NCBI GenBank assembly: GCA_029262955.1
Contig: JAJCYL010000720.1
Span: 1 to 20,689 of the forward strand
DNA from: Cytophagales bacterium
GTDB taxonomy: Bacteria > Bacteroidota > Bacteroidia > Cytophagales > Cyclobacteriaceae
Length of the DNA stretch: 20,689 bases
Direction of reading: 5' to 3'
Part shown: positions 1 through 8,799 of the stretch, in pieces
Numbering within the stretch: position 1 is the first letter of the stretch
How the letters are laid out: every line of letters begins with the position of its first letter
The notes under the pieces: model-generated
Told to the model about the DNA's origin: nothing
The model's input: only the letters and a program-made list of their open reading frames with translations
Database searches by the model: none
Made by a program: the position numbers and the translations under genes

Positions 1-1496
1 AAAAATTCTTTCCCTTTTTTGGACAGTTTCAACACACCAATATTCTCGATATCTTTTTTTAGGAACTGAAAAAGGAGGCTTTGACGAACTACCGACTTCC
101 AAAAAATTTCTGTCTCATCATCTCCCTCACCAAATACATCAAGGTTAAAATGTTTGTAACTCTTTACATATTGACTCTCAACCCCCCTCAAAACATCAAC
201 CAAATGACCCAGCCCGAATCGCTCTTCAGTCTGTTGAGCGGCCTGTAAAACCAGTGAAACATATTCCCGTCCTTCATACTGTTCTCGCGGTTTAAGGCAA
301 TTGTCACAAAAACCACAATTTCTGTCATAAACTTCCCCGAAATAATGTAGCAGTTGAATTCTTCGACAGACCGCAGACTCAGCGTAGGCAGTCATTTCCT
401 CCAATAGAACTCGGGCGTTATCTCTCTCTGTAACCGTCTTATCTTTATTGAACTTTTCAAGTTTCAATATATCATTGTAGCTGTAGAACATCAGGCAATT
501 GCCTTCAAGCCCATCACGTCCGCCTCTACCAGTCTCCTGATAATACCCTTCAATCGATTTTGGTGCATCATAATGGATTACAAATCTTACATCAGGCTTA
601 TCAATTCCCATTCCAAAAGCTATTGTAGCCACAATCACATCAACATCTTCATTTAAGAAGTCGTCCTGATTTTTTATTCTCACATGTGAATCCAGGCCGG
701 CATGATAAGGAGCAGCTTTGACATCATTGACCTTCAAAAATTCTGCAATTTCCTCTACTTTCTTTCTACTCAAGCAATAAATAATTCCAGACTTGCCTTT
801 ATGACCTTTGATAAATTTAATCAGTTGTTTTTTTGCCTGTTTTTTTGGCCTTACTTCATAATAAAGATTTTCTCTATTGAATGAAGATTTAAACAAATCG
901 GCATCCTCCATCTGGAGGTTCTTTTGAATGTCTAATTGAACTTTTGGAGTCGCTGTTGCCGTCAAGGCAATTACAGGCATATTATCAATCTGATCAAGAA
1001 TTGCCTTGATCTTCCTGTATTCCGGTCTAAAGTCATGACCCCATTCAGAGATACAATGTGCTTCGTCAATTGCCGCAAATGAAAGTTTGGCACTTTTCAA
1101 AAATGCTACATTCTCCTCCTTGGTCAGTGATTCAGGAGCCACATATAAAAGTTTAATAGACCCATCCAGCGTTTCTCTTTTAACCCGCTTGATTTCGCTC
1201 TTTGACAATGTTGAGTTTAGAAATTGCGCATTGATGCCAAGTGCATTCATTTGATCAACCTGATTTTTCATCAAGGCAATCAGCGGAGAAATCACGATGG
1301 CAGTCCCATCCCTCACAACAGCGGGTAGTTGGTAGCAGAGTGACTTCCCTGCACCGGTTGGCATAATCACGAAAGTGTTTTTGCCATCCATTAAATTATT
1401 AATAATAACCTCTTGATTTCCCCGGAAACTATTGTAGCCGAAAATCTCTTTTAGTTTCTCCCTTAACTCTACTTCTCTGTTAGCGACAACTTCCAT
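1..1496 (-). CDS. recQ: ATP-dependent DNA helicase RecQ (3' end outside window)
   Basis: 3'-5' superfamily 2 helicase that unwinds DNA in recombination and stalled-fork repair. I translated 498 codons from the ATG at 1496-1494; the frame stays open to the window edge, so the C-terminus (end of the winged helix and any HRDC domain) is missing. Visible motifs: Walker A MPTGAGKS near residue 45-52, the DEAH box at 144-147 followed by CISEWGHDFR, motif III ALTATAT near 178, and the motif VI arginine-finger sequence QETGRGGRDG. A RecQ zinc-binding region follows (CRRIQ, then CGFCDNC), then the start of the RQC winged helix. It is divergent from manC across 211 bp that hold no gene. No TAnnTTTG element was found on this strand upstream. 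The family assignment is secure; nothing looks damaged. Confidence 0.97.
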   Translation of the reverse strand, partial: MEVVANREVELREKLKEIFGYNSFRGNQEVIINNLMDGKNTFVIMPTGAGKSLCYQLPAVVRDGTAIVISPLIALMKNQVDQMNALGINAQFLNSTLSKSEIKRVKRETLDGSIKLLYVAPESLTKEENVAFLKSAKLSFAAIDEAHCISEWGHDFRPEYRKIKAILDQIDNMPVIALTATATPKVQLDIQKNLQMEDADLFKSSFNRENLYYEVRPKKQAKKQLIKFIKGHKGKSGIIYCLSRKKVEEIAEFLKVNDVKAAPYHAGLDSHVRIKNQDDFLNEDVDVIVATIAFGMGIDKPDVRFVIHYDAPKSIEGYYQETGRGGRDGLEGNCLMFYSYNDILKLEKFNKDKTVTERDNARVLLEEMTAYAESAVCRRIQLLHYFGEVYDRNCGFCDNCLKPREQYEGREYVSLVLQAAQQTEERFGLGHLVDVLRGVESQYVKSYKHFNLDVFGEGDDETEIFWKSVVRQSLLFQFLKKDIENIGVLKLSKKGKEF

Positions 1497-1665
1497 ATTA
1501 CTATCTCAATCCCATTTAGGTTAACTGGTCTTCCAACCGCAATAAATCAAATTACTACGGCCTATTCAATTTAAGGTATTTTCCTCTATGATATGAGAAT
1601 TGTGCCCCATTTTTTTGCAAATCTGTTCAAGTCAAATTACAAAGTACTCAAGATTGAAATATCTA

Positions 1666-1673
1666 TATATTTG
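1666..1673 (+). promoter_or_regulatory. putative -7 promoter element for manC
   Basis: TATATTTG is an exact match to the Bacteroidota primary-sigma -7 consensus TAnnTTTG and lies 34 bp before the manC ATG, giving a plausible 5' leader of about 25-30 nt. No clear -33 TTG was seen at the usual 17-23 bp spacing, so this is a motif match only. Confidence 0.4.
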
Positions 1674-1707
1674 CAATCCTCAACGTTGACCCCAAATCCC
1701 CATAAAA

Positions 1708-2787
1708 ATGAGTGTCAAAAATCTTCATATTGTAATAATGGCTGGTGGTGTTGGTAGTAGATTCTGGCCTTACAGTCGTAATGCGATGCCTAAGCAATTC
1801 TTAGACGTCTTAGATACCGGTAGGTCACTCCTACAATTAACCTATGATCGGTTTAAAAATTTAGCTGGCGAAGATAACATCTATGTTGTCTCTAATCAAC
1901 AATACGGAAGCATTATTCAAGACCAGTTGCCAGGAATATCCACGGACCAAATTTTGTTGGAGCCTGTACGAAGAAATACTGCTCCATGCATCGCCTATGC
2001 CAGTTATAAAATCAATAAGAAAGATCCGAATGCCGTTATAGTCGTTACACCAGCAGATCATGCGATTTTCGGTGAAGAATCATTTGTTGACTGCATCAAT
2101 GAAGCTGCAGAATCAGCACTTCAAGAGGACAGACTGATTACGCTGGGAATTAAACCCACGAGACCAGAAACAGGTTACGGATACATTCAGTTTATAGATG
2201 ATGAGAGTGCCCGCGTTAAAAAAGTGAAAACATTTACAGAAAAGCCGCAATTAGATCTTGCCAAGAAATTTGTTGAAAGCGGTGACTTTGTATGGAATGC
2301 TGGAATTTTCATCTGGTCTGTAAAATCAATTATAAAAGCGTTTGAAAATAATATGCCAGAACTTGCCGAAATTTTTTCGGAGGGTGATGACCAATATTAC
2401 ACCAGTAAAGAAAGTTCATTTATCGCTAAAGCGTATTCCCAGAGTAAAAATATCTCCATTGACTATGGATTAATGGAAAAGGCTTCGAACGTTTTTGTTA
2501 TTCAAGGCGATTTTGGTTGGAGCGATTTAGGCTCCTGGAACTCACTCTATGACATTAAAGAGAAAGACTCAAACCAAAACGTGGTCAATGGAAACACCAT
2601 TTTTTACAATTGTTCTTCAAATATTGTCCGTGGCAATAAAGATAAGGTGATAATAATGCAAGACATGAAAGGGTATCTGGTAGCTGATTTCGATGATGTT
2701 CTTGTCATATGCAAGAAGGCCGAAGAATCAAAGTTTCGTGAATTTGTTGCTGACGTCAAATCACAAAAAGGTGAAGGTTACTTATGA
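1708..2787 (+). CDS. manC: mannose-1-phosphate guanylyltransferase (GDP-mannose pyrophosphorylase)
   Basis: Makes GDP-mannose from mannose-1-phosphate and GTP, the cytoplasmic precursor for mannose, fucose and related sugars in surface polysaccharides. The 359-residue protein carries the nucleotidyltransferase signature at residues 12-31 (AGGVGSRFWPYSR, then MPKQF), PADH at 115-118, PETGYGYI at 153-160, the sugar-1-phosphate motif FTEKP at 176-180, WNAGI at 196-200 and a GWSDLGSW motif further on. The length fits the single-domain form without the C-terminal phosphomannose isomerase domain of long ManC/AlgA proteins. The ATG at 1708 sits just before the conserved N-terminal strand; there is no Shine-Dalgarno, only an A-rich leader. 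The 3' end overlaps convergent rlmB by 10 bp. No other sugar-nucleotide gene is adjacent. Confidence 0.95.
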   Translation: MSVKNLHIVIMAGGVGSRFWPYSRNAMPKQFLDVLDTGRSLLQLTYDRFKNLAGEDNIYVVSNQQYGSIIQDQLPGISTDQILLEPVRRNTAPCIAYASYKINKKDPNAVIVVTPADHAIFGEESFVDCINEAAESALQEDRLITLGIKPTRPETGYGYIQFIDDESARVKKVKTFTEKPQLDLAKKFVESGDFVWNAGIFIWSVKSIIKAFENNMPELAEIFSEGDDQYYTSKESSFIAKAYSQSKNISIDYGLMEKASNVFVIQGDFGWSDLGSWNSLYDIKEKDSNQNVVNGNTIFYNCSSNIVRGNKDKVIIMQDMKGYLVADFDDVLVICKKAEESKFREFVADVKSQKGEGYL

Positions 2788-3524
2788 TTAAACCTTTGTC
2801 TGTTTATCTCAAATAGTAATACTGCAGTTGCATTTGACACATTCAATGATTTAATCTTACCCCGCATTGGAATATTAATTGACACATCTGTTATTTTCAA
2901 AATTTGGTTAGATATTCCATCTTCCTCCGACCCCATTACTATGGCAGTTGGTGATGTCAAATCTACATCAAAGTAGTTTTTGTCACCTTTTTCAGTGCAC
3001 GCTAGTATCTGCAAGCCACTACTCTTTAAATATCGACAGGTATCATAAAGATTAGCTTCCTTACAAACCTCGATATGATTCAGCGCTCCAGCAGATGTTT
3101 TCATGGCGTCACTATTTATCTGACCACTGCCATGTGCTGGTAACACAATAGCATCAACTCCGGCACATTCAGCCGACCTGGCAATAGATCCAATATTTCG
3201 AACATCAGTAATGCCATCCAGTAAAAGAATGACAGGGTCCTTCCCCTGATCAAAGCATCTACTAACAATATGATGCAAAGAGGAATATTCGATTAGTGAA
3301 AGAAATCCAATTACACCTTGATGGTTCCTCCTGGTAATTCTATTCAACTTCTCAATCGGCACTAATGAAATGGGGGTCCTGGTCTCTTTAGATTTGTTTC
3401 TAAGATTATCTACAAATTCACCTTTCAAGTCTCTTTGTATGAAAATCTTTTCGAATACTTTTTGCGCAATAATGGCCTCCTCAATTGCCCTCTTGCCATA
3501 CACCATTTGCGTATCATCTTTCAT
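2778..3524 (-). CDS. rlmB: SpoU-family 23S rRNA 2'-O-methyltransferase, RlmB-type
   Basis: S-adenosylmethionine-dependent rRNA ribose methyltransferase; RlmB proteins methylate guanosine 2251 of 23S rRNA. The 248-residue protein has the N-terminal RNA-binding domain (from VYGKRAIEEAI at about residue 8) and the SPOUT catalytic domain: motif 1 NIGSIARSAE with N110 and R116, motif 2 VMGSEEDGIS at 196-205, and motif 3 IPMRGKIKSLNVSNA from 218. An ATG at 3524 is used; Met7 at 3506 is an alternative. It is the last gene of a minus-strand run, 24 bp after the GWxTD gene, so it may be co-transcribed with it. Family membership is clear; the exact target nucleotide is inferred from full-length RlmB-like architecture. 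Confidence 0.9.
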   Translation of the reverse strand: MKDDTQMVYGKRAIEEAIIAQKVFEKIFIQRDLKGEFVDNLRNKSKETRTPISLVPIEKLNRITRRNHQGVIGFLSLIEYSSLHHIVSRCFDQGKDPVILLLDGITDVRNIGSIARSAECAGVDAIVLPAHGSGQINSDAMKTSAGALNHIEVCKEANLYDTCRYLKSSGLQILACTEKGDKNYFDVDLTSPTAIVMGSEEDGISNQILKITDVSINIPMRGKIKSLNVSNATAVLLFEINRQRFNHK

Positions 3525-3548
3525 TTTAACCTGAGATTTCCATTTCTT

Positions 3549-4718
3549 TTATATTCTTCCCTTTCTCCATAAGTCAACTTGCATGAACCATAGGTCACCG
3601 TATTCTAACTTCCTTTCCAGCTCGTAATGTTCCGGAGAAAAAAAGTTTTTTAACCGATTAAAGGTAAAGTTAACTGCTTCATCTTCCCCGTTTTCATATA
3701 CCCATTCTTCAGATAACATCGTTTTATTGATTCTTGTTGGTACTCCATAAAGCATGTAAATCATTCCTCTGTCAGTTTTCCACCCTTGTTTATAAGTTGT
3801 GAAGAATTTATTGGCCTCATTTACTCTCCTGTAAAACTTGCGAATAGTGGTTGCCGCTGTGGTCCTATCTCCTGTGGCTTGAATCCAGAATTTATCTAAT
3901 TCAGTTTTCTTGTTTTTTGCCGACAGCAATCCATCATATTCAGTCTTTGTACTGACATAAATTAAAGGCTTGACTAAATCCTCCACGGAAATGAGTCTTG
4001 GATATAAGAGAGGAACTCCCAAAACAGCCATGCCCGCCAACGAACTCGTATCATTCTGAAGAAAATAAAGCTTACCAGTAACTGGTGACAATTGTTGCTT
4101 AGATAGGAATACTGTATCAATCTCCATGTTTTTAGACACAACTTTCGTCATCGTCATCGGTGGTGAAGCTGCTTGAAAGTCAGGGCTATATTGGAAGATT
4201 GTCAAAGAACTATCACGGAATATCAATCTCTCATCCTCTATAAAAGGTGACAAAAAATAGGCCGAATCAGTAGACATCAGGCTGAAATTATGTAACGGGA
4301 ATCTGATTGTATTTGAAAATGGAATATCATAATTGTAAGTTTTGAGATCAGAACATACAATTGAAATCACGACAAGGTTTGCCGAACTATTCGGATCGAA
4401 TGTATGCACATACCACAAGGCTCCAGCAACCTTTTTGAATGAATCTGTTTTGACTATTGGAGTGTTGGCACTCTCTGAGATATCGTCATAGCCTGATTGC
4501 AAATACAGGTTAACCTGTAGCAGGCTATCGGTATCATTCAATAAATTTACTGCAAAATGAATACGAATGGAGTTGTGAATTGTCGTCAACTTACTACTTA
4601 CCGTAATAGGGGCATCGGGATCAAATTTATGTCTGAAATTTACCTTGGTAAGATCAATTGCAGCACAAGTACAATAAATGACTATTAGTGCAAGAACTAA
4701 GAAAAATTCTCGCTTCAT
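3549..4718 (-). CDS. GWxTD-domain exported protein
   Basis: Member of a Bacteroidota family named after a C-terminal GWxTD domain of unknown function. The longest frame opens at a TTG at 4745; I prefer the ATG at 4718, which gives 389 residues, leaves 11 bp after the upstream stop, and puts a good signal sequence (MKREFFLVLALIVIY) at the extreme N-terminus. Cys16 or Cys18 could act as a lipoprotein cysteine, but the lipobox is poor, so ordinary signal-peptidase export is equally possible. The middle (about 30-270) is beta-rich with no motif I recognise. The GWKTD motif is at 312-316, followed by RGMIYMLYGVP and EEWVYENG, as in the family. It lies between the metalloprotease and rlmB in one tight run, which suggests it works with the metalloprotease in the envelope. 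That link is inference; no biochemical function is known. Confidence 0.85.
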   Translation of the reverse strand: MKREFFLVLALIVIYCTCAAIDLTKVNFRHKFDPDAPITVSSKLTTIHNSIRIHFAVNLLNDTDSLLQVNLYLQSGYDDISESANTPIVKTDSFKKVAGALWYVHTFDPNSSANLVVISIVCSDLKTYNYDIPFSNTIRFPLHNFSLMSTDSAYFLSPFIEDERLIFRDSSLTIFQYSPDFQAASPPMTMTKVVSKNMEIDTVFLSKQQLSPVTGKLYFLQNDTSSLAGMAVLGVPLLYPRLISVEDLVKPLIYVSTKTEYDGLLSAKNKKTELDKFWIQATGDRTTAATTIRKFYRRVNEANKFFTTYKQGWKTDRGMIYMLYGVPTRINKTMLSEEWVYENGEDEAVNFTFNRLKNFFSPEHYELERKLEYGDLWFMQVDLWRKGRI

Positions 4719-4729
4719 GACATATCTGA

Positions 4730-7228
4730 CTAATTCCAGGAACAAAACTCACTTAGTATCTCAAGATCTTGACCAATAGGAGAGCCATCGGGAGGAGCAA
4801 CCGGATTATTAACTTTAGCTTCATCAGGATTGGCTAGAAATTTTTGAATTTGAATGCCACTATAAGTCAAGTGAGCCTTCTGATTCACCTCTTTTTCAGA
4901 CTTAGTTCTTGAACTTATCCAGGTGTTCAATTCGTCCAGCTTAAGCATGGCAATTGATCTGGCTTGTTCTGAAGCCTTGTCATTGGCCGCTAAAACCATC
5001 AGGTTATACATAACAATCTTATCAACAACTCTTTGAATCTCTCCTCGATAATTTGCTCCGCGTGATGACTTCCATGTCGAAGTGATCAATTTATCAATTA
5101 CTCCTGCCAAGCCTGGCTGATTTTTATTTCGACTATTATATTCAACCAATCGGCTAGCTCGTTCAGGATGCAAAATGAAACTAACGGTCATATTAGATGC
5201 CGTTTCTGCAATGCTCAACGCGTCAAATGTAACTCCGGTACGGACCTTAAAAGTTTCACGGGTTCTTGGGTAACCGAAGGCCCTTGGCGGTATTTGATTC
5301 AATAACTTTTCTGGTATCTCTAATGCAGCTGGTGTAATCGTATTTAACAAAGCATCCAATGCTTTTGACTGCTTTTCTGGTGTTATCATTGCCGTAACCA
5401 CTTGACCATCACCCTTAACCGCGAAAGAATAATTCAAACCCCCAATTACTTTAGCGGCTCCTTCAATCTGGTATCTGTGAAACAAATACATTGGAACAAA
5501 TACTTCTTCGATACTTGACATTGGGGTGCCCTTTCGAATGTGCTTATCAGAAAACTCAGAAATAATCTTCTTTCTTATCGACATCATTCTATTCAATTCG
5601 TCTGCTGGGTCATTACCATTATCCCACAAATGTGCCAAAGGATGAGCTCCTCCCTGGGGTCTCGCGTCAGAATCCGAAATTAGTATCAACCCAAGATCAA
5701 AATTTTCATTAATAATTTTCTCTAGTTCCGTTTCCTCGTTTGAACCATCTGGAAAATCTGAATATCCATATTTTATTACTTGCTTGTCCCATACCCCGAT
5801 ATTGACATCGTAAGCCTCTGATAAATCAATTTGACCGCTGTCAGACATTTTTACATAAGGATGAGGGTAATCCATTACGGACGCTCTATTGTTAAAGCTT
5901 GATGCAAAGTTGTGGATAATCCCAAGTGTATGCCCTACTTCATGAGCAGATAACTGTCGTAATCTCGCTAATGACATCTCTAACATGTCCGGTGGTATTT
6001 CATCTGATTCGTAAGGGCCAATGAGCCCTTCGGCTATTAGAAAATCCTGTCTCACCCGCAATGAACCCAAACTTACCTGCCCCTTAATTATTTCTCCAGT
6101 TCTTGGGTCCGTGATAGAGGCACCGTATGACCATCCCCTGGTCGATCGATGAATCCACTGAATTAGATTATACCTCGCGTCCATTGGATCTACCCCCTCA
6201 GGCAACAATTTAACTTGAAAGGCATCCCTGTATCCGGCTGCTTCGAATGCCTGATTCCACCATCTAGCTCCATCCATTAAAGCAGATTTTACGGGTTCTG
6301 GTGCACCTCGGTCTAAATAATAGACAATAGGTTCAACTGCCTCGCTAACTGCGGAATTAGGATCTTTCTTCACTAATCGATGTCTCCTAATAAACCTCTT
6401 TACTAGCGGTTGGTCAATTGGAGTCGCATAATCCTGATAACTAATTCGGTTAAAACCAGCCCTGGGATCGAATCTCCTAGGTTCATAATTTGAATCAGGT
6501 AATTGTACAAAAGAGTGATGCATCCTGACGGTTACAACATCGGGAGTTGGCACAACTGATTTTATCCAATCACCATCTGCAGCGCCTTTAAAAGTAATTG
6601 TAGCCTCAAATTCTGTATTCTCAGGAAAGTTCTTAGTCATTGGCATATGCAAAGCAGATCTGGACGGATCCAATTTGTAGCTCCCTTGCTTAGCATGGGA
6701 TAGTCGAGCCACCACTCCATGAGCATCTCTCATTAGGAAAGGTGTTAAGTCAATTAACGTTTTCCAATCTGTTTGAGCTCCTGCTTCAAAACCCCACAAA
6801 ATTGATTGAGCAAAAGCCTGCTCGACTGATTTTCTCTCCTCGTCGTTACTACTCACTGCCCGATAATCATAGTTGGGCTGGATCATAAATATCTTTGGAC
6901 CACTTCGCATGAATTTAACAACCCTGGTATCACCAAGCTGCCCACGGTCAAGACCTATATCATTTGAACCAATTCCAGCTGGAAGCGAATTGACATATAA
7001 AAATTCAGTGTTGAACTTGTCGACTTCTAACCAAATCTTCCCTTCCTTATGATCGTAATAGAAAGTGAAATACCCATCATATCGTTCCATACTTTTAGTG
7101 AAAGCCTCAATGGTGTTGCCTTCTGTTAGAGAGATGGGTGAGGAAGAGGTGCCTATTGTGGTTGGCGTCTGAGCCGTGTTGCAAGAAAAAGCCAGGTAAC
7201 ATACTGTGGCCAGAAACAATCTATTCAT
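4730..7228 (-). CDS. exported zinc-dependent metalloprotease (DUF5118/DUF5117/DUF4953 type)
   Basis: Large envelope metallopeptidase of 832 residues. It opens with a signal sequence ending in YLAFSC; Cys16 may be a lipidation site although the lipobox is not ideal. Family order is DUF5118 (about 35-85), DUF5117 (about 85-270), a linker, and the DUF4953 catalytic region. The metzincin zinc site HEVGHTLGIIH is at 429-439 (ligands H429, H433, H439; catalytic E430; G436), followed by a likely Met-turn VMDY at 451-454. All key residues are present, so it should be active. The substrate is unknown. It is the first gene of the run leading to the GWxTD protein and rlmB. The intergenic stretch 7229-7329 separates it from the divergent 2H gene; no exact TAnnTTTG was seen for it there. 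Base composition matches the neighbours. Confidence 0.9.
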   Translation of the reverse strand: MNRLFLATVCYLAFSCNTAQTPTTIGTSSSPISLTEGNTIEAFTKSMERYDGYFTFYYDHKEGKIWLEVDKFNTEFLYVNSLPAGIGSNDIGLDRGQLGDTRVVKFMRSGPKIFMIQPNYDYRAVSSNDEERKSVEQAFAQSILWGFEAGAQTDWKTLIDLTPFLMRDAHGVVARLSHAKQGSYKLDPSRSALHMPMTKNFPENTEFEATITFKGAADGDWIKSVVPTPDVVTVRMHHSFVQLPDSNYEPRRFDPRAGFNRISYQDYATPIDQPLVKRFIRRHRLVKKDPNSAVSEAVEPIVYYLDRGAPEPVKSALMDGARWWNQAFEAAGYRDAFQVKLLPEGVDPMDARYNLIQWIHRSTRGWSYGASITDPRTGEIIKGQVSLGSLRVRQDFLIAEGLIGPYESDEIPPDMLEMSLARLRQLSAHEVGHTLGIIHNFASSFNNRASVMDYPHPYVKMSDSGQIDLSEAYDVNIGVWDKQVIKYGYSDFPDGSNEETELEKIINENFDLGLILISDSDARPQGGAHPLAHLWDNGNDPADELNRMMSIRKKIISEFSDKHIRKGTPMSSIEEVFVPMYLFHRYQIEGAAKVIGGLNYSFAVKGDGQVVTAMITPEKQSKALDALLNTITPAALEIPEKLLNQIPPRAFGYPRTRETFKVRTGVTFDALSIAETASNMTVSFILHPERASRLVEYNSRNKNQPGLAGVIDKLITSTWKSSRGANYRGEIQRVVDKIVMYNLMVLAANDKASEQARSIAMLKLDELNTWISSRTKSEKEVNQKAHLTYSGIQIQKFLANPDEAKVNNPVAPPDGSPIGQDLEILSEFCSWN

Positions 7229-7314
7229 ATCTGTCAGGGTTTATTGCGAATATAAGTAATCCTAATCCTGAATAGATTCAATTTATTGGTGAAAAGCAAT
7301 TATTTTGTTTTACT

Positions 7315-7320
7315 GGAGGA
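7315..7320 (+). promoter_or_regulatory. Shine-Dalgarno-like site deciding the start of the 2H gene
   Basis: GGAGGA lies directly against an ATG at 7321, too close to serve it, but 9 nt before the in-frame ATG at 7330, a normal spacing. This favours 7330 as the start. Other genes in the window have A/T-rich leaders without such a site. Confidence 0.5.
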
Positions 7321-7329
7321 ATGATCAAA

Positions 7330-7893
7330 ATGAAAAGTATTAAAATTAAAAACCTGTACTTTTTTGCTATAGTCTTAAAAGGTGAGATTGGGGATTTAAT
7401 ATCCAACTATAAAAAACACATGGCTGAAACCTATAACTCAAAAGCGGCCTTGAGATCACCCCCACATATCACCTTGCACATGCCTTTCAAGAAGTTCTCT
7501 AGGGATGAGGACAGGATGTCAAATCTACTCAAGGAGATTGGCTACTCGAATGAACCATTCAACCTAAGACTCATAAATTTTAATTGCTTCAAGCCACGAG
7601 TCATTTTTATAGACCTTGAGCCCTCTAAACCCCTCATTCAACTTCAAAAAAATGTTGAAAAGATTGCAAAAATTGAATTGAATCTATTTAATGCTAGTCA
7701 TAAGGGTAGACCATTTAAACCACACATTACAATTGCGTTCAGGGATCTCTCCAAAGAAGGATTCGGAAATGCCTGGAAGGAGTTTGAGACTAAAGATATT
7801 GATCACAGATACCAAGTTGATTCCATCTCTTTATTGAAGCATGATTCTAATAAATGGATCGAAATATTCGAAACTAAGCTCGGTAGCTGTTAA
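7330..7893 (+). CDS. 2H phosphoesterase, 2'-5' RNA ligase family
   Basis: LigT-like two-histidine phosphoesterase. Counting 187 residues from the ATG at 7330, it shows both catalytic HxT(x) motifs: HITL at 46-49 (in PPHITLHMPF) and HITI at 132-135 (in FKPHITIAF), spaced as in the family. Members act on 2',3'-cyclic or 2'-5' phosphodiester bonds of RNA or small nucleotides; the substrate cannot be read from sequence. No signal peptide or membrane segment, so it is probably cytosolic. A start at 7321 would add three residues (MIK) but leaves no room for the ribosome site. It is a single gene divergent from the metalloprotease, and its stop overlaps the stop of the convergent DUF3078 gene by 4 bp. 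Confidence 0.87.
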   Translation: MKSIKIKNLYFFAIVLKGEIGDLISNYKKHMAETYNSKAALRSPPHITLHMPFKKFSRDEDRMSNLLKEIGYSNEPFNLRLINFNCFKPRVIFIDLEPSKPLIQLQKNVEKIAKIELNLFNASHKGRPFKPHITIAFRDLSKEGFGNAWKEFETKDIDHRYQVDSISLLKHDSNKWIEIFETKLGSC

Positions 7894-8786
7894 ATCTTAA
7901 AAGTTAGACCTATGCCAAATATTTGTTTGAATTGCACTCTATCTTCAGTATCTACCACAACATCGTTTTCATTTACATCGAATTGTACGTCCTTGTCATA
8001 GATGAGATGTGTTATGAAATTGGCAGACATGAAGTTATTAATTTTCATTACCAAGGCCGTTTCCCAATTCACATCGATATCGCCTGGATTTTCACTATAA
8101 TTTGAAAAGAAGTCCAACTTAGACTCAAAATTCACATTAGTGATGATTTCTTTAGTAAAAATAACCTTGATAAATGAGCCAAACTCCAATCGTGAATTTT
8201 CACCCGGATCGACTCCAAATGCTCCAATTGCAGCTAGATCGTCATCCGCTACAATCGTTAGTTTACCTGTTGCTGGTGAAAGGAAAATGGACAACGACGG
8301 AACTGGTTTGTAATCGACACCAGTTGATAAAAGCAAATAGCCTGGAGCCAGAAATTTTGAAATACGAATGGAATCATTAGGGAAGTTAAATCCATTAGCA
8401 AATTGAGATCGAAAGATAGTTGAAGAACTGAAGGATAATTTATCGCTACCTTCAGATAGCTGGTAGCCATATTTGGAACTCATCTCAATTTTATCATCAC
8501 TTTTTCTTATAGATTCGTTCCCAATTTTTGTTAAGCCATAAGCTATATTCAAATTATTTTCCCACGTTGATCTGTTTTTTTTACGATTAGCAAATACATT
8601 TAGAAAACTGTTAAGAGCAGCACTATTGTCACCTCCGCCAGCCCAATTACTCAGGCTTACCTGACTGAAAGTTATGGAGCTTTGGAGGCCAATTTTCCAA
8701 ATCTTTGTGGTATCAGCATCTTGGGCAAAAGTCATAGAACCTATCCCTAGTATTGACCATATCAAGCCAAGTATCTTAAATCTCAT
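7890..8786 (-). CDS. DUF3078 domain outer-membrane/exported protein
   Basis: Bacteroidota protein of unknown function with the DUF3078 pattern: WKIGLQSSITFSQVSLSNWA shortly after the signal peptide, then alternating polar/hydrophobic strands to a C-terminal IFGIGLTFKI, consistent with an outer-membrane beta-barrel ending in an aromatic/hydrophobic strand. The longest frame begins with TTG at 8795; the ATG at 8786 is better, giving 298 residues and a clean signal peptide (MRFKILGLIW, cleavage likely after TFA at about 21). It follows the mechanosensitive-channel gene by 13 bp on the same strand, so the two are likely one transcript. Barrel topology is inferred from strand pattern only. Confidence 0.82.
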   Translation of the reverse strand: MRFKILGLIWSILGIGSMTFAQDADTTKIWKIGLQSSITFSQVSLSNWAGGGDNSAALNSFLNVFANRKKNRSTWENNLNIAYGLTKIGNESIRKSDDKIEMSSKYGYQLSEGSDKLSFSSSTIFRSQFANGFNFPNDSIRISKFLAPGYLLLSTGVDYKPVPSLSIFLSPATGKLTIVADDDLAAIGAFGVDPGENSRLEFGSFIKVIFTKEIITNVNFESKLDFFSNYSENPGDIDVNWETALVMKINNFMSANFITHLIYDKDVQFDVNENDVVVDTEDRVQFKQIFGIGLTFKI

Positions 8787-8799
8787 CTCTTTCAATTAT

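Noticed and set aside
702..884. 60-residue plus-strand ORF in the recQ region
   Set aside because: Antisense to the helicase C-terminal domain, which has all its motifs in the minus frame.
4719..4745. TTG-initiated N-terminal extension of the GWxTD protein
   Set aside because: It would overlap the metalloprotease stop and put nine residues before a signal peptide that starts cleanly at the ATG at 4718.
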